A program made the position numbers and the translations under genes. The notes below the pieces were generated by a model. It was not told where the DNA came from. It worked only from the letters and a program-made list of their open reading frames with translations, and ran no database searches. Positions 31,519-32,612 of a stretch of DNA of 32,612 bases are shown here, piece by piece (positions within the stretch are counted from its first letter, which is position 1; every line of letters starts with the position of its first letter). Location of the stretch: positions 1-32,612 of the forward strand of contig CAYGTR010000036.1 of NCBI GenBank assembly GCA_964352855.1, written 5' to 3'. The DNA is from Litorimonas sp964352855. GTDB taxonomy: Bacteria; Pseudomonadota; Alphaproteobacteria; Caulobacterales; Maricaulaceae.

Positions 31519-32082
31519 TTAATCAGCCCGCTTTATATAAGAGCCATCTTCTGTATTGATAACAAGGCGTTCTCCTACCCCTACGAAAGGCGGAACGTTT
31601 GTTCGCACACCATTCGAAAGAATAGCCGGTTTAAAAGAATTGGCAGCAGTTTGACCTTTGACCACTGGCTCCGTTTCAGACACTTCCAAGATCACTTGAT
31701 CTGGAAGCGCAATACTTATGGGGCGCTCTTCATAAAACTCGACCTGTACAGCCATGCCGTCTGTCAGATACGCCGCGGCATCACCCACAAATTCAGATTG
31801 CAAACTAATCTGCTCATAATTTTCTGCATTCATGAAAACGAGCATCTCCCCCTCAGGATAAAGGTAAGTATGCTCCTTTTGCTCTAAACGCACGCGCTCT
31901 ATGGTCTCAGCTGCACGGAAACGTTCATTGAGCTTACGACCATCAAGAAGGTTTTTAAGTTCAACTTGGTTGAAGGCACCGCCCTTGCCTGGTTTAACGG
32001 CATTACATTTGACAGCGACCCAGAGTGTGTCTTGGTGTTTGATAATATTACCTTGGCGGATTTCATTGCCGTTCATTTTCAT
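31519..32082 (-). CDS. efp: Translation elongation factor P
   Basis: 187 residues with the three-domain EF-P layout. The KOW-like domain I carries the tip loop K30-P-G-K33-G-G-A, where K33 (K34 in E. coli) is the residue beta-lysylated by EpmA/EpmB when those enzymes are present. Domains II and III show RVRLEQKEHTYLYPEG and ISIALPDQVILEVSETEP, then GVRTNVPPFVGVGERLVINTEDGSYIKR. EF-P rescues ribosomes stalled at proline runs. It heads the efp-suhB-kdsA operon with a promoter overlapping the preceding terminator. Confidence 0.98.
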   Translation of the reverse strand: MKMNGNEIRQGNIIKHQDTLWVAVKCNAVKPGKGGAFNQVELKNLLDGRKLNERFRAAETIERVRLEQKEHTYLYPEGEMLVFMNAENYEQISLQSEFVGDAAAYLTDGMAVQVEFYEERPISIALPDQVILEVSETEPVVKGQTAANSFKPAILSNGVRTNVPPFVGVGERLVINTEDGSYIKRAD

Positions 32083-32123
32083 GAGACGTACTCTCTTTTT
32101 TGCTTCGCTAGACGATGTTGCTA

Positions 32124-32153
32124 AGTTTAAACTTGAGGCCCTCTATCAGTCAA
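32124..32153 (-). promoter_or_regulatory. Promoter of the efp-suhB-kdsA operon
   Basis: On the minus strand TTGACT (32148-32153) and TAAACT (32124-32129) are 18 bases apart, about 40 bases ahead of the efp ATG. The -35 box directly abuts the U-run of the upstream terminator. Confidence 0.55.
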
Positions 32154-32183
32154 AAGAAAAGGGAGCAAGCGGTGCTTGCTCCC
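32153..32183 (-). terminator. Intrinsic terminator of the M1-peptidase/permease-type gene
   Basis: GGGAGCAAGC and GCTTGCTCCC (32161-32183) form a perfect 10-bp stem with a 3-base loop. On the minus strand it is followed by TTTTCTTTTG, 25 bases after the stop at 32208. Confidence 0.88.
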
Positions 32184-32207
32184 TGACATCACTTGATAGG
32201 CGGGCCT

Positions 32208-32612
32208 TTATTCTGAAGAGGCGAGCTCTTTATTCACCGTCTTTGTATTATCATTGATATTACGCTCGATCAGCAGACGCTTCGGATCCAAAATGACATG
32301 GGTTGGTTTTTCGTTCAATTTGAACTCCAAAACTGTTTCTAATTGATCCACCCGGACTTTTCGCGTTGCAAAAGGAGAGGCCCCCAAATCATCTTTTGGG
32401 TCTTCGGTATAAAAACCGATTTCGAGCCATTCATTAAGCTCAGCCCCTTCGATTTCAGAGACTGAGGTCTCTTTACCGTCTTCTTCAGAGGCATATTTCT
32501 TATCGACCTTTATAGGCAGTGATACTGTGAAATCATCGCCAGTAGCACGCACATCAATGTCATCTGTAAATGAGAGGTCCCAGAAGGTGATTTTATTCCA
32601 ATAATCATCAAT
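32208..32612 (-). CDS. C-terminal end of an M1-family peptidase / ABC-2 permease-type protein (partial)
   Basis: The frame is open from the right edge (starting I-D-D-Y-W) to the stop at 32208, 134 residues, so the N-terminal bulk is missing. KITFWDLSF, an eight-strand-like acidic region with WLEIGFYTEDP, RKVRVDQLETVLEFKLNEKP and finally LDPKRLLIERNINDN resemble the closing domain of large proteins that join ABC-2 permease helices to an M1 aminopeptidase domain, whose ends read GIDPxxLLIDRxxDDN. The catalytic HExxH region would lie outside the window, so activity cannot be judged. Apparent GTG starts inside this stretch are not real. Confidence 0.65.
   Translation of the reverse strand: MDDYWNKITFWDLSFTDDIDVRATGDDFTVSLPIKVDKKYASEEDGKETSVSEIEGAELNEWLEIGFYTEDPKDDLGASPFATRKVRVDQLETVLEFKLNEKPTHVILDPKRLLIERNINDNTKTVNKELASSE

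Noticed and set aside
1..32612. CRISPR arrays, tRNA/rRNA genes, insertion sequences and defence systems
   Set aside because: No regularly spaced repeats, tRNA-like cloverleaf, transposase motif or defence gene was seen. The DUF2793 remnant is the only mobile-element trace.

Overview
The window looks like chromosomal DNA of an alphaproteobacterium. The best evidence is the block at 25.3-27.1 kb, where a TrcR/DUF1013 cell-cycle regulator, a DUF1192 protein and an RcdA/DUF1465 protein sit together; all three families are essentially alphaproteobacterial. KdsA shows it is a Gram-negative that makes Kdo-containing LPS. The sequence is AT-leaning by eye. I cannot name a genus; a marine, stalked or budding relative is only a guess.

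Layout. (1) 1-3.3 kb, minus strand: a sulfotransferase/coiled-coil protein cut by the left edge, rfbA (dTDP-glucose synthesis) and a SAM methyltransferase. (2) 3.4-15.8 kb: an almost complete type II secretion system in two divergent units. gspJ-K-L-M-C-D-I and then gspE run on the minus strand; gspF-G-H run on the plus strand. A gene for a large acidic exported protein, with its own promoter and terminator, lies between gspI and gspE. No prepilin peptidase (gspO) is present. (3) 15.8-17.5 kb: a Sel1-repeat lipoprotein gene, then nearly 1 kb with no intact gene. That stretch holds a consensus CtrA-type box, a perfect 14-bp hairpin and a decayed DUF2793 (phage/GTA-type) gene. (4) 17.5-23.3 kb: a surface-polysaccharide block with rfbC, a GT2 glycosyltransferase, fcl, gmd, manC and an unusual winged-helix/nucleotidyltransferase protein. 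(5) 23.4-32.6 kb: housekeeping genes glmS, trcR, DUF1192, rcdA, galT-galK, rpmE, an efp-suhB-kdsA operon and the C-terminal end of an M1-peptidase/permease-type protein.

How it fits together. RfbA and RfbC supply dTDP-rhamnose intermediates. ManC, Gmd and Fcl turn mannose-1-phosphate and GTP into GDP-L-fucose. GlmS feeds UDP-GlcNAc and KdsA feeds Kdo. The GT2 enzyme, methyltransferase and sulfotransferase could assemble and decorate an envelope glycan. The T2SS would export folded periplasmic proteins through the GspD secretin; the exported protein encoded inside its gene cluster is the obvious candidate cargo, though this is inference. The CtrA-type box and the trcR/rcdA block raise the possibility of cell-cycle control of part of the region.

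The most noteworthy items are the orphan exported protein with a promoter-overlapping inverted repeat inside the T2SS cluster, the DUF2793 pseudogene, the CtrA-like box in the gene-poor gap, an intrinsic terminator immediately upstream of trcR, and the wHTH-nucleotidyltransferase protein. I did not find a clearly new multi-gene defence or mobile system.
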